8,654 nt of DNA, from positions 1 to 8,654 of the forward strand of contig CAZLHO010000087.1 of NCBI GenBank assembly GCA_964559455.1, in the 5' to 3' direction. Under the pieces are notes generated by a model. That model was given only the letters and a program-made list of their open reading frames with translations, was not told where the DNA came from and made no database searches. A program made the position numbers and the translations under genes. How positions within the stretch are numbered: the stretch's first letter is position 1; each line of letters opens with the position of its first letter. Source of the DNA: CAZLHO01 sp964559455 (GTDB taxonomy: Bacteria > Krumholzibacteriota > Krumholzibacteriia > LZORAL124-64-63). Positions 1 to 6,556 of the stretch are shown here, one piece after another.

Positions 1-470
1 ACGGCGGGCAGTTCCTGGCCGCGCACGTGCGGGCGGCGGCTCCGGGGCGGGCCGCCGGTGCCGCTTTCGCAGCCGAGGCGGCCGAGGCGCGGCGCCTGGC
101 CGCGGCGCTGGGATCGACCGTGGAATCGGCCCGCCGACTGTGGCGCGAACGCCTGGCCGCCCACGCCGCCGCCGGCCGCCGCGTGGCGGTCTGGGGCGCC
201 GGATCGAAGGGCGTCAGCTTCCTGAACCTGACCGGCGCGGGCGACGCGGTCGTCTGCGTCGTGGACATCAACCCCCTGAAGCGCGGAAGATACGTGCCGG
301 GAACGGGTCACCCGGTGGTCGCCCCCGGCGACCTGCCGGAGCTGCGGCCCGGACTGGTCGTGGTCATGAACCCGCTCTACGTCGACGAGGTGCGCCGGAC
401 GCTGGCCGGACTGGGCGTCGCCGCCGCCGTCGTCGTCGCTTCGCCGACGCCCGGGGAGGAGCCTTGGTGA
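1..470 (+). CDS. Class I SAM-dependent sugar C-methyltransferase, C-terminal part (5' truncated by window edge)
   Basis: The reading frame is open from position 3 to a TGA at 468-470; the N-terminal SAM-binding domain lies off the left edge. What remains matches the C-methyltransferase C-terminal domain (Pfam Methyltransf_14 type). It has a helical stretch rich in Ala/Arg/Glu, then a Rossmann-like segment with WGAGSKGVSFLN from about 192, VVDINPLKRGRYVPGTGHPV around 261-318, and VVVMNPLY around 357-380. Family members methylate a carbon of an NDP-deoxysugar (for example TylC3/NovU-type enzymes), and many are found in O-antigen or exopolysaccharide clusters. The in-frame GTG at 27 is unlikely to be the start, because the frame continues upstream with the family-like GGQFL. 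The next gene, a glycosyltransferase, overlaps its stop codon by 4 nt, which supports a role in surface-glycan synthesis. The exact sugar substrate cannot be read from this fragment. Confidence 0.85.
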   Translation, partial: GGQFLAAHVRAAAPGRAAGAAFAAEAAEARRLAAALGSTVESARRLWRERLAAHAAAGRRVAVWGAGSKGVSFLNLTGAGDAVVCVVDINPLKRGRYVPGTGHPVVAPGDLPELRPGLVVVMNPLYVDEVRRTLAGLGVAAAVVVASPTPGEEPW

Positions 471-1384
471 ATCCGTCCGCACCGCTGGTCACCGTCGGCA
501 TGGGCGTCTTCAACGGCGAGAACTTCGTCGAGGCCGCGCTGCGCTCGATCCTGGACCAGAGCTGCGACGACCTCGAGGTGATCGTGTCGGACAACGCCTC
601 GACCGACCGCACGCAGGAGATCTGCCGGGACCTGGCGGCCGGGGACGAGCGCCTGCGCTACCTGCGGCAACCGCGGAACCTGGGCGCGGCCCCGAACCAC
701 AACCTCATCCCGCCGCTGGCCCGCGGCCGGTACCTGAAATGGGCCTCGCACGACGACGTGCTGGCGCCGACCTTCCTCGAACGCTGCGTGGCCGAGCTGG
801 AGCGGGATCCCGGCCTGGTGCTCTGCCACACGCGCACGCGGATCATCGACGCCGACGGCGCGACCCTGAAGGACGTCGACGAGGAGCTGGTCGTCGACGC
901 CGCCACGCCCTGCGGGCGCTACCGCCAGTTCCTGCGCTTCTACCGGCTGCCCATGGAATGCAACGATGTCTTCGGAGTGATCCGACGCGAGGCTCTGACG
1001 GGGTCGCAGCTCTTCGGCTCGTATCCGGCCTCGGACATGATCCTGCTCGGCGAGCTCGCCCTGCGCGGGCGCTTCGCGCAGGTGCCCGAATTCCTCTTCC
1101 TGCGGCGCGACCATCCCGGCACCTCGGTGCGCGCGAATCGCGAGTGGGACCGGCGGGCCGCCTGGTTCGACGTCCGCAACGAGGGCCGCCACCCCCTGCC
1201 GTGGCTGCGCTGGGCCGGCGAGTACCTGGACCGCGCCGTCCGCGTGCCGCGAGCCTGGCCCGAGAAGAGGCGGTGCCTGGGCGAGGCCCTGCGCTGGGGC
1301 TGGATCCACCGGCGGATCCTGGCCCACGAGGTCACGATGATCCCGATGTGGGCGCGCCGGCAGGTGCGCCCCCGCCGCGCCTGA
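467..1384 (+). CDS. Glycosyltransferase family 2 (GT-A fold)
   Basis: A 305-aa protein that probably transfers a sugar from a nucleotide-sugar donor to a growing surface polysaccharide on the cytoplasmic side of the membrane. The start is the GTG at 467, preceded by a GGGGAGGA Shine-Dalgarno at 453-460 and overlapping the upstream TGA, so translation is probably coupled. The N-terminal GT-A domain shows the opening strand PLVTVGMGVFNGENF (residues 6-20), the nucleotide-binding SDNASTD (41-47), RNLGAAPNHN (70-79) and the metal-binding DXD equivalent SHDD (94-97). The C-terminal part, from about residue 200, is Arg/Trp rich with no clear membrane helix and probably holds acceptor contacts. The frame stays open upstream to a GTG at 140, but that stretch is a shadow of the methyltransferase gene. 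Donor and acceptor sugars are unknown. Confidence 0.9.
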   Translation: MNPSAPLVTVGMGVFNGENFVEAALRSILDQSCDDLEVIVSDNASTDRTQEICRDLAAGDERLRYLRQPRNLGAAPNHNLIPPLARGRYLKWASHDDVLAPTFLERCVAELERDPGLVLCHTRTRIIDADGATLKDVDEELVVDAATPCGRYRQFLRFYRLPMECNDVFGVIRREALTGSQLFGSYPASDMILLGELALRGRFAQVPEFLFLRRDHPGTSVRANREWDRRAAWFDVRNEGRHPLPWLRWAGEYLDRAVRVPRAWPEKRRCLGEALRWGWIHRRILAHEVTMIPMWARRQVRPRRA

Positions 1385-1413
1385 GCGTCGCGGCCCGACC
1401 TTCACCCCGACCG

Positions 1414-1430
1414 TCCCGGCCGTCTGCCGG
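1414..1430 (+). other. Short hairpin in the leader of the flippase gene
   Basis: A 5-bp inverted repeat CCGGC/GCCGG (1416-1420 and 1426-1430) with a 5-nt loop lies 8 nt upstream of the ATG at 1439, where a Shine-Dalgarno would be expected. No purine-rich ribosome binding site is visible there. The 54-bp gap 1385-1438 otherwise shows no recognisable signal. In DNA this GC-rich, a stem of this size may be chance. Confidence 0.25.
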
Positions 1431-1438
1431 ACCCGTGC

Positions 1439-2953
1439 ATGAACCTCTTGCCCGCCATCCGCCGCCGCCAGGACTACGTGCCCGCCGAGGCCGTCGACGG
1501 CGGCGTGGGCGGCAAGGTGGCCTCGGGCAGCATGTGGTCCGGGATGAGCGTGGGCGCCACGACCCTGCTGCAGTTCGTGCGCAGCATGGTCTTCGCCCGC
1601 CTGCTCGACCCCTCCGACTTCGGCGTCGTCGGCTTGGCCAACGTCTTCACCTACTTCGTGCTGATCTTCACGAACTTCGGCTTCAACTCCAGCGTGATCT
1701 ACCACCGCAGTCTCGACCGCCGGGACCTGGCCACCTGCTGGTGGGGCAACCTGGGCGTGGACTTCCTGGCCGCCCTGGTCTGCATCGCGCTGGCCTTCGG
1801 CAGCCGCCGCTTCATGGACGATCCCCAGGTGCCCTGGGTGATCACCCTGCTCGCCATGCAGTTCATGATCATCAGCCTGGGCAGCGTGAACGCGGCCCTG
1901 ATGCGCCGCGCCTTCATGTTCCGGCAGATCACGGCGGTCAGCGTGGTCGGCGGCCTCGTCACCTTCGCGGCCTCGCTGGCCGGCGTCGCCCTGATGGGCT
2001 GGGGGGTCTACGGGCTGGTGGCGGGGATGGTGGTCGGCTCGGCGGCGATGACCCTGATGCAGCTGGTCCTGATGCCCTGGCTGCCGTCGCGCTCGTTCTC
2101 GTGGCGCTCGCTGCGCATGCACGTCGGCTACGGCCGCTGGTTCCTGGGCATCAACATCGTCAACTACTTCAACCACAACATCGACCGCTTCTTCATCGGC
2201 ACGATGCTCGACAGCACCCGGCTGGGCTACTACGAATACGCCATCGGCATCCCCATCCGCACGGCCACCGAGCTGGGCCGCATCGTCAACGGCGTGCTCT
2301 TCCCGGCCTTCGCCAGCCTGCAGAACGATCTGGCGGAGCTGCGCCGCGTCGTGCTCAAGACCATGCGCTACAGCACGCTGCTCGTCTATCCGATGCTGGT
2401 GGGGCTGGCGCTGGTGGCCGGTGACTTCGTGCTGGTGGCCTACGGCGAGAAGTGGCGGCCGATCGTGACGCCGCTGCAGGTCTTCTGCCTGATCGGGCTG
2501 CCGCGGATCGCCTTCGGCGGGCTCTTTCCGCTGTGCTACGGGCTGGGCCGCCCCCACCTGCCCTTCAAGTGGGCGCTGATCGCCCTGCCCCTGAACGCGG
2601 GCGCGCTCTACCTGGGGCTGAAGGGCTGGGGAATCCTGGGCGTGGCCGTGGCCAAGATCTTCCTCGACCTCTTCATGCTCTCGACCCTGCGCACCGAGAT
2701 CATGCGCCACGTCGGCCTGCGCCTGGAGCGGCAGCTGCGCGCCTTCAGCCCGGCGGTGGCCGCGAGCCTGATCATGGCCGCCGCCCTGACCGGCGCCCGT
2801 CTGGCCGGCCTGGGCGGCGTCGCCTCGCCGCTGCTGAGGCTGCTGGGCCACGTCGCCGTCGGCGTCGCCGCCTACGTCGGGGCCGTGGCCCTGCTCTTCC
2901 CGGTGGAGTTCCGCTTCCTGCGCGGCGCCTTCGGCCGCCTGCGGCGCGAGTAG
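1439..2953 (+). CDS. Polysaccharide flippase, MOP superfamily (WzxC-like lipopolysaccharide biosynthesis protein)
   Basis: A 504-aa polytopic membrane protein, close to the usual length of Wzx/WzxC flippases, which move undecaprenyl-linked oligosaccharide across the inner membrane. Family-like segments are the N-terminal TTLLQFVRSMVFARLLDPSD (41-60) followed by FGVVGLA, NFGFNSSVIYH (79-89), and the central NHNIDRFFIGTMLD (245-258) with LGYYEYA (262-268). Hydrophobic segments recur along the whole protein, e.g. around 62-80, 105-120, 132-152, 165-185, 190-212, 312-335, 345-368, 378-395, 436-455 and 466-488, consistent with 12-14 helices. The ATG at 1439 gives the longest frame but has no clear Shine-Dalgarno. 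The first ~25 residues are poorly conserved in type, and GTG codons at residues 14 and 27 are alternatives. It follows the methyltransferase and glycosyltransferase genes in the same direction, as expected in a glycan export cluster. Confidence 0.88.
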   Translation: MNLLPAIRRRQDYVPAEAVDGGVGGKVASGSMWSGMSVGATTLLQFVRSMVFARLLDPSDFGVVGLANVFTYFVLIFTNFGFNSSVIYHRSLDRRDLATCWWGNLGVDFLAALVCIALAFGSRRFMDDPQVPWVITLLAMQFMIISLGSVNAALMRRAFMFRQITAVSVVGGLVTFAASLAGVALMGWGVYGLVAGMVVGSAAMTLMQLVLMPWLPSRSFSWRSLRMHVGYGRWFLGINIVNYFNHNIDRFFIGTMLDSTRLGYYEYAIGIPIRTATELGRIVNGVLFPAFASLQNDLAELRRVVLKTMRYSTLLVYPMLVGLALVAGDFVLVAYGEKWRPIVTPLQVFCLIGLPRIAFGGLFPLCYGLGRPHLPFKWALIALPLNAGALYLGLKGWGILGVAVAKIFLDLFMLSTLRTEIMRHVGLRLERQLRAFSPAVAASLIMAAALTGARLAGLGGVASPLLRLLGHVAVGVAAYVGAVALLFPVEFRFLRGAFGRLRRE

Positions 2954-2982
2954 GCGGCGCCGCCGGTCCCGCCCGCGAACGA

Positions 2983-3012
2983 AAGAGGCCGGGCCCGCAG
3001 GCCCGGCCTCTT
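2983..3012. terminator. Bidirectional intrinsic terminator between convergent genes
   Basis: A perfect 13-bp inverted repeat, AAGAGGCCGGGCC (2983-2995) with GGCCCGGCCTCTT (3000-3012), and a 4-nt loop CGCA. It lies 30 nt after the flippase stop and 21 nt after the malic enzyme stop on the opposite strand. The stem ends in AAGA on one side and TCTT on the other, so each strand carries a short U-rich tail. The tail is weak, but the stem is very stable and the position between two convergent stops fits termination in both directions. The rest of the 79-bp gap shows nothing else. Confidence 0.8.
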
Positions 3013-3032
3013 CCTGTCGGATCCGGCCTCGT

Positions 3033-4688
3033 CTAGACGTAGTCGTCGTAGACGGGCTGGTACATCATCTGCTCGATGTGGGCCATCAGGTCCTCGGGAC
3101 GGGGCCGGGTGGCCAGTCCGTTCTCGTAGGCGACCTCGGCCACGGCCAGGGCGATCTGCGCCGAGACCTCGCGGATGCGGCTCAGCGGCGGATAGGCGCA
3201 GCCCTGCTCCAGATCCTTCTCCTCGACCATCCCGGCCAGGGTCTTGGCGGCGACGAAGAACATCTCGTCGGTCACGCGGCTGGCGCGGGTGGCGATCACG
3301 CCCAGGCCCAGTCCCGGGAAGATGTAGGCGTTGTTGCCCTGCCCCGGCACGAAGCGCTTGCCGTCCACTTCCACCGGATCGAAGGGGCTGCCGCAGGCGT
3401 AGATCGCGGCGCCCTTGGTCCAGGTGTAGGCCTGCTCGGCGGTGCACTCGGCCTTCGAGGTCGGGTTCGACAGGGCGAAGACGATCGGCCGCTTGTTCAG
3501 CCGCGTCATGGTCTCGACGACCTCGCGGGTGAAGGTCTGGGGCATGCCCGAGGCGCCGATCAGCGCGGTCGGCTCGAGGGCCTTCACGGCGCCCAGCAGG
3601 TCGGCCACGGGCTCGTGCTCGTGGGCGTAGGCGATCTTGTGCTCGGCCAGCTTGCCGACGCGGCTCTTCACGACCAGACCCTTGGAGTCCACGAACCAGC
3701 AGCGCTCGCGGGCCTGCTCGAGGGTCAGGCCCTCGGCGACCATCGCCGAGCAGATGATGTTGGCCATGCCGATGCCCGCCTCGCCGGCGCCCAGGAAGAG
3801 GATCTTCTGGTCGCCGAGGCGGCCGCCGGTCATGCGCATGGCCGAATAGAGGCCGGCCAGGGCCACCGCGCCGGTGCCCTGGATGTCGTCGTCGAAGGAG
3901 CAGATGCTGTCGCGGTACTTCTGCAGCAGCCGGAAGGCGTTGATGTTGGCGAAGTCCTCCCACTGCAGCAGGCAGCGGGGGAAGACCTCTTCGACGGCTT
4001 CGACGAATTCGGCGATCAGCTCGTCGTAGGCCTCGCCGCGGATGCGCTCGTGCTTCATGCCGATGTACAGCGGGTCGCTGAGCAGCTCGCCGTTGTTGGT
4101 GCCGAAGTCCAGGGTGATCGGCAGGCAGAAATCGGGATGCACGCCGGCGCAGGCGGTGTAGAGGGCCAGCTTGCCGATGGGGATGCCCATGCCGTTGGCG
4201 CCCTGGTCGCCCAGGCCGAGGATGCGCTCGCCGTCGGTGACCACGATCACGCGCACGTCCTTCTGCGGCCAGTTGTGCAGGATCTCGGCCATGCGGCCCT
4301 TGTCCTCGGAGCAGATGAACATGCCGTGGGGCTTGCGGAAGATGTGCCCGAACTCCTGGCAGGCCTGGCCCACGGTCGGGGTGTAGATGATCGGCATCAG
4401 TTCCTCGAGATGCTCGAGGACGACGCGGTAGTACAGGGTCTGGTTCCGATCCAGCAGCAGCGACATGAAGATGTACTTGTCGAGGTCGGAGCCCTGGGCC
4501 TTGTAGTTGCCGTAGGCCCGCTGCAGCTGCTCGTCGGCGGTGTGGACGCGGCAGGGCAGCAGCCCGCGCAGTCCCAGGGTGTCCCGCTCCTTCTCGGTGA
4601 AGCAGGTCCCCTTGTTCAGGCGGGGATTGTGGATCAACTCGAAGGGATCGACCTTCTCCTTCAGGATCGTTTCTTTCATGCCGGGCAT
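3033..4688 (-). CDS. Malic enzyme, large (plant/animal/MaeA) type, NAD(P)-dependent
   Basis: A 551-aa oxidative decarboxylase converting malate to pyruvate and CO2 with reduction of NAD(P), in the cytoplasm. The length fits the large malic enzyme class (about 540-590 aa), not the MaeB multidomain type. The N-terminal domain has YTPTVGQACQEFGHI (102-116, catalytic Tyr102) and the run from D152 (DGERILGLGDQGANG) to IGKLALY (Lys173, the general base in homologues). Metal ligands are Glu244 and Asp245 in WEDF and Asp268 in DDDIQGTGAV. The dinucleotide-binding GAGEAG is at 300-305, followed by FVDSKG (332-337). SNPTSKAE (407-414) and GQGNNAYIFPGLGLG (449-463) are further family blocks. The ATG at 4688 is chosen because AGGAG (minus strand, + positions 4697-4701) lies 8 nt upstream. 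An in-frame ATG 60 nt further upstream would translate across that site. The cofactor-site residues resemble NADP enzymes, so I do not assign maeA. Confidence 0.95.
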   Translation of the reverse strand: MPGMKETILKEKVDPFELIHNPRLNKGTCFTEKERDTLGLRGLLPCRVHTADEQLQRAYGNYKAQGSDLDKYIFMSLLLDRNQTLYYRVVLEHLEELMPIIYTPTVGQACQEFGHIFRKPHGMFICSEDKGRMAEILHNWPQKDVRVIVVTDGERILGLGDQGANGMGIPIGKLALYTACAGVHPDFCLPITLDFGTNNGELLSDPLYIGMKHERIRGEAYDELIAEFVEAVEEVFPRCLLQWEDFANINAFRLLQKYRDSICSFDDDIQGTGAVALAGLYSAMRMTGGRLGDQKILFLGAGEAGIGMANIICSAMVAEGLTLEQARERCWFVDSKGLVVKSRVGKLAEHKIAYAHEHEPVADLLGAVKALEPTALIGASGMPQTFTREVVETMTRLNKRPIVFALSNPTSKAECTAEQAYTWTKGAAIYACGSPFDPVEVDGKRFVPGQGNNAYIFPGLGLGVIATRASRVTDEMFFVAAKTLAGMVEEKDLEQGCAYPPLSRIREVSAQIALAVAEVAYENGLATRPRPEDLMAHIEQMMYQPVYDDYV

Positions 4689-4703
4689 GTTCTGGGCTCC
4701 TTT

Positions 4704-4716
4704 CCCGCAGAGCGGG
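4704..4716 (-). other. Hairpin just upstream of the malic enzyme ribosome binding site
   Basis: A 5-bp inverted repeat, CCCGC/GCGGG with a 3-nt loop, ends 2 nt before the AGGAG Shine-Dalgarno of the malic enzyme gene (4697-4701). A second inverted repeat, GGCGACATCGCC, lies at 4741-4752, inside the same predicted 5' untranslated region. Neither resembles a known riboswitch. They could shape ribosome access or be chance GC palindromes. Confidence 0.25.
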
Positions 4717-4772
4717 GGAGACGGCGTTCCGGGGTCGCGCGGCGACATCGCCGTGAAAAAATTAACGCCACG

Positions 4773-4801
4773 AATGTAGCCCTCGGGCGGTGGGGCTTCA
4801 A
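4773..4801 (-). promoter_or_regulatory. Possible sigma70-type promoter for the malic enzyme gene
   Basis: Read on the minus strand there is TTGAAG (4801-4796), a 17-nt spacer, then TACATT (4778-4773), each matching the -35 and -10 consensus at 4 of 6 positions. Just downstream is the AT-rich TTAATTTTTT (4766-4757), a rare feature in this sequence. A start point near 4766 would leave an untranslated leader of about 75 nt. The site lies in the 201-bp gap 4689-4889, which holds no gene but also carries the rubrerythrin terminator at its other end. The prediction rests on sequence match and position only. Confidence 0.35.
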
Positions 4802-4854
4802 GGCGGATACGCCGGTTTTTTGCCGGGGATGTCAGAGGAATTCGATAGGAAAGG

Positions 4855-4880
4855 GCGCCCGCCCCGGGCGGGGCGGGCGC
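4855..4880 (-). terminator. Rho-independent terminator after rubrerythrin
   Basis: An 11-bp perfect inverted repeat, GCGCCCGCCCC with GGGGCGGGCGC, and a 4-nt loop starts 9 nt beyond the rubrerythrin TAG. On the minus strand the stem is followed by CCTTTCC, a weak U-tract. Its strength and position immediately after the stop make termination likely, which would separate rubrerythrin from the malic enzyme transcript. Confidence 0.7.
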
Positions 4881-4889
4881 GATTTGCCG

Positions 4890-5393
4890 CTAGAACTCGC
4901 GGTACTTGTCCTTGGGCACGTTGCAGACGGGGCAGCGGTCGGGGGCCTCGCCGATGACGGTGTGGCCGCAGACCGGGCAGACGTGGACCTTGGCCGCGGG
5001 GATGTCCTTGCCGCCGAGCACGGCTTGGCGGGCCTCGTCGTACATCGCGGCGTGGATCTTCTCGGCCTCCAGGGCGAAGTGGATGCTGCGGATCGCACCC
5101 TTCTCTTCCTGCAGCCTGGCCACGACGTCGTAGGCCGGGTACATCTCGTCGACCTCGAAGTTCTCGCCGCCCATGGCCTCGGCCAGGTTCGCCGCCGTCT
5201 CGGCGACGCCGCCGAGCTGCTTCAGGTGGTTCTCGGCGTGGACGCGCTCGGCGTAGGCGATGGCCCGGAAGAGGCGCGCCACCTCGGGCAGGTTCTCGGC
5301 CTCGGCCTTGTCCGCGAAGATGGCGTACTTCATGTGGGCCTGGCTCTCGCCGGCGAAGGCGTCCTTCAGGTTGGTCTCGGTCATCTTGCGCAT
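4890..5393 (-). CDS. Rubrerythrin (di-iron peroxidase with C-terminal rubredoxin domain)
   Basis: A 167-aa cytoplasmic non-haem iron protein that reduces hydrogen peroxide to water using electrons passed through its rubredoxin domain from NAD(P)H-linked donors. Residues 5-125 form the ferritin-like four-helix domain with the expected di-iron ligands Glu16 (GESQAH), Glu49/His52 (ERVH), Glu80/Glu83 (EVDE) and Glu111/His114 (EKIH). Residues 137-167 form the rubredoxin-like iron site with C139-P-V-C142 and C154-P-V-C157. It is somewhat shorter than the about 190-aa Desulfovibrio protein but complete in its metal ligands. The ATG at 5393 has GGAGG 5 nt upstream; a second ATG at residue 4 is a less well placed alternative. 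The gene appears monocistronic, with a 97-bp gap upstream and a terminator downstream. Rubrerythrin is commonest in anaerobes and microaerophiles. Confidence 0.95.
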   Translation of the reverse strand: MRKMTETNLKDAFAGESQAHMKYAIFADKAEAENLPEVARLFRAIAYAERVHAENHLKQLGGVAETAANLAEAMGGENFEVDEMYPAYDVVARLQEEKGAIRSIHFALEAEKIHAAMYDEARQAVLGGKDIPAAKVHVCPVCGHTVIGEAPDRCPVCNVPKDKYREF

Positions 5394-5435
5394 GCTTACC
5401 TCCGGAGGCGGCGGCGGGCGGGTCGCCGCGCGGGC

Positions 5436-5466
5436 TTATTGGGGATGCGGAATCGCAATCATGCAA
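5436..5466 (-). promoter_or_regulatory. Weak candidate promoter upstream of rubrerythrin
   Basis: The 97-bp gap 5394-5490 contains a small AT-richer island. On the minus strand it reads TTGCAT (5466-5461), then 19 nt, then CAATAA (5441-5436), about 40 nt before the start codon. The match to consensus is poor and the spacing is long, so this only marks the likeliest place for a promoter. No clear operator palindrome is visible, and no hairpin with a U-tract follows the upstream CYTH gene. Confidence 0.2.
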
Positions 5467-5490
5467 CACGGCGCGGCGCGGCGCAACGGA

Positions 5491-6018
5491 TCACTCGGGC
5501 GCCGGGTCCGCGGCCTCCAGCAGGTCGACGTAGGCCGTCGCCAGCAGGTCGGCGGGATCCACCCCCAGGTCGGCCATCAGCGCCTCGGCCTCCGCCCGGC
5601 CGGCGGCCTCGTCCTCGTCCGCTGCCAGCACGACCTCCAGCTCCAGGAAATCGCCCAGGCCGGCCACGGCGTCCAGGTGGATGCGCGTGCGCCCCCGCAT
5701 CAGCAGCAGGCGGCGCTTGCGCACCTCGCCGCGCACGCCCAGGCCGGCGGCCAGGGCCGCGTGCAGGGCGTCGGGATCGGGGGCGGGGACCACCGTGTAG
5801 CGGCTGGCCTCGGGGTCGGGCGTGTCGGGGCGCTGGTACCAGATCAGCTCGCCGGCGCCGTCGGCGAAGCGGCGCAGCTTCAGGCGGCCGCAGGGGGCGG
5901 CGTAGAAGACGTCGTGCTGGACGAGTTCGACGGCGGGGCCGTCGGCCAGGGCCTCGGCCCGCGCGCGCAGCGCTGCGGCGTCGCGCACGCGGGCCTTGAT
6001 CTCGACGTTCTTCGGCAC
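5491..6018 (-). CDS. CYTH-domain protein (class IV adenylate cyclase / thiamine triphosphatase superfamily)
   Basis: A 175-aa single-domain protein of the CYTH tunnel-fold superfamily, whose members bind triphosphates with metal ions and act as CyaB-type adenylate cyclases, thiamine triphosphatases or inorganic triphosphatases. The N-terminal strand reads NVEIKAR (4-10). Basic clusters that would line the tunnel are GRLKLRR (44-50), ESRY (70-74 region), RKRR (100-103) and TRIHLD (111-116). The acidic FLELEVV (124-130) is the usual late metal-binding strand. The start is a GTG at 6018, 2 nt after the Tpx stop and without its own Shine-Dalgarno, so translational coupling to Tpx is likely. It is the last gene of the five-gene run. 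Database names such as class IV adenylate cyclase would be by similarity only; the substrate is open. Confidence 0.85.
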   Translation of the reverse strand: MPKNVEIKARVRDAAALRARAEALADGPAVELVQHDVFYAAPCGRLKLRRFADGAGELIWYQRPDTPDPEASRYTVVPAPDPDALHAALAAGLGVRGEVRKRRLLLMRGRTRIHLDAVAGLGDFLELEVVLAADEDEAAGRAEAEALMADLGVDPADLLATAYVDLLEAADPAPE

Positions 6019-6020
6019 GA

Positions 6021-6521
6021 TCAGGCCAGGGCCGCCAGGGCGGCCTCGTAGTCCGGCTCCTGGGTGATCTCGGGCACCAGCTCGGTGTAGGCCACCTTGC
6101 CGTCGGCGCCGACCACGACCACCGCCCGGGCCAGCAGGCCGGCCAGGGGGCCGTCGACCAGGGTCACGCCGTAGTCCTTGCCGAAGGCGGGCGCGCGGAA
6201 GGCCGAGGCCGGGACCACGTCGTCCAGGCCCTCGGCGCCGCAGAAGCGGGCCTGGGCGAAGGGCAGGTCCATCGAGGCGCAGACGACGACGGTGTCGTCC
6301 AGCTTGCCCGCCTCCTCGTTGAAGCGGCGCACCGAGGCGGCGCAGACGCCGGTGTCCAGGCTGGGGAAGATGTTCAGGACGACGCGCTTGCCGGCCAGGT
6401 CGGCCATGCCGAGCTCCGACAGGTCGCTCTTGACCAGGGTGAAGCCGGGCGCGGCGGCGCCGACGGCCGGCAGCTCGCCGACGGTGTTCACGGCGTTGCC
6501 TTTGAGATGGGTGACGGCCAT
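6021..6521 (-). CDS. tpx: Thiol peroxidase (Tpx-type atypical 2-Cys peroxiredoxin)
   Basis: A 166-aa peroxiredoxin that reduces hydrogen and alkyl peroxides, recycled by thioredoxin. The peroxidatic cysteine is Cys60 in FPSLDTGVC (52-60), with the conserved Thr57. The resolving cysteine is Cys94 in ARFCGAEG. The conserved active-site Arg131 lies in GLLARAVVVV (128-137). Spacing between the cysteines (34 residues) equals that of the E. coli Tpx family (Cys61/Cys95). The N-terminal FTLVKSDLSE (27-36) is also typical. The ATG at 6521 is preceded by AAGGAGAGAG about 6-10 nt upstream. It follows the MgtC-family gene by 35 nt and is nearly contiguous with the CYTH gene. The frame is open further upstream through the MgtC gene, but that is a GC-driven shadow. 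Confidence 0.95.
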   Translation of the reverse strand: MAVTHLKGNAVNTVGELPAVGAAAPGFTLVKSDLSELGMADLAGKRVVLNIFPSLDTGVCAASVRRFNEEAGKLDDTVVVCASMDLPFAQARFCGAEGLDDVVPASAFRAPAFGKDYGVTLVDGPLAGLLARAVVVVGADGKVAYTELVPEITQEPDYEAALAALA

Positions 6522-6556
6522 GGGAACTCTCTCCTTCGTTCGGGTCCGACGTCTTG

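Noticed and set aside
739..2424. Plus-strand frame overlapping both the glycosyltransferase and the flippase
   Set aside because: Its product is dominated by Arg, Pro, Ala and Gly and matches no fold. It is a frame shadow of two well-supported genes.
377..2851. Very long open frame (about 820 codons) on the minus strand opposite the glycosyltransferase and flippase genes
   Set aside because: The translation is low complexity, rich in Gln, His, Arg, Ala and Gly, with no domain-like pattern. It is antisense to two well-recognised genes. Long antisense frames are expected at this GC content.
4689..4748. 20-residue N-terminal extension of malic enzyme from an ATG at 4748
   Set aside because: A well-placed AGGAG lies inside it, 8 nt before the ATG at 4688, and the extension residues look unlike a conserved N-terminus.
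4811..4826. CCGG-TTTTTTG-CCGG as a second terminator or regulatory hairpin
   Set aside because: Only 4 bp can pair, and CCGG is itself a palindrome, so the match carries little information.
5467..5490. CG-rich repeat (GGCGCGGCGCGGCGC) after the CYTH stop as a terminator
   Set aside because: It is a short direct repeat of CGCGG units rather than a clean stem-loop, and no U-tract follows on the minus strand.
3078..5999. Very long open frame (about 970 codons) on the plus strand opposite malic enzyme, rubrerythrin and the CYTH gene
   Set aside because: It crosses two intergenic gaps with terminator and promoter signals and has biased, repetitive composition. It overlaps three genes with intact catalytic motifs on the other strand.
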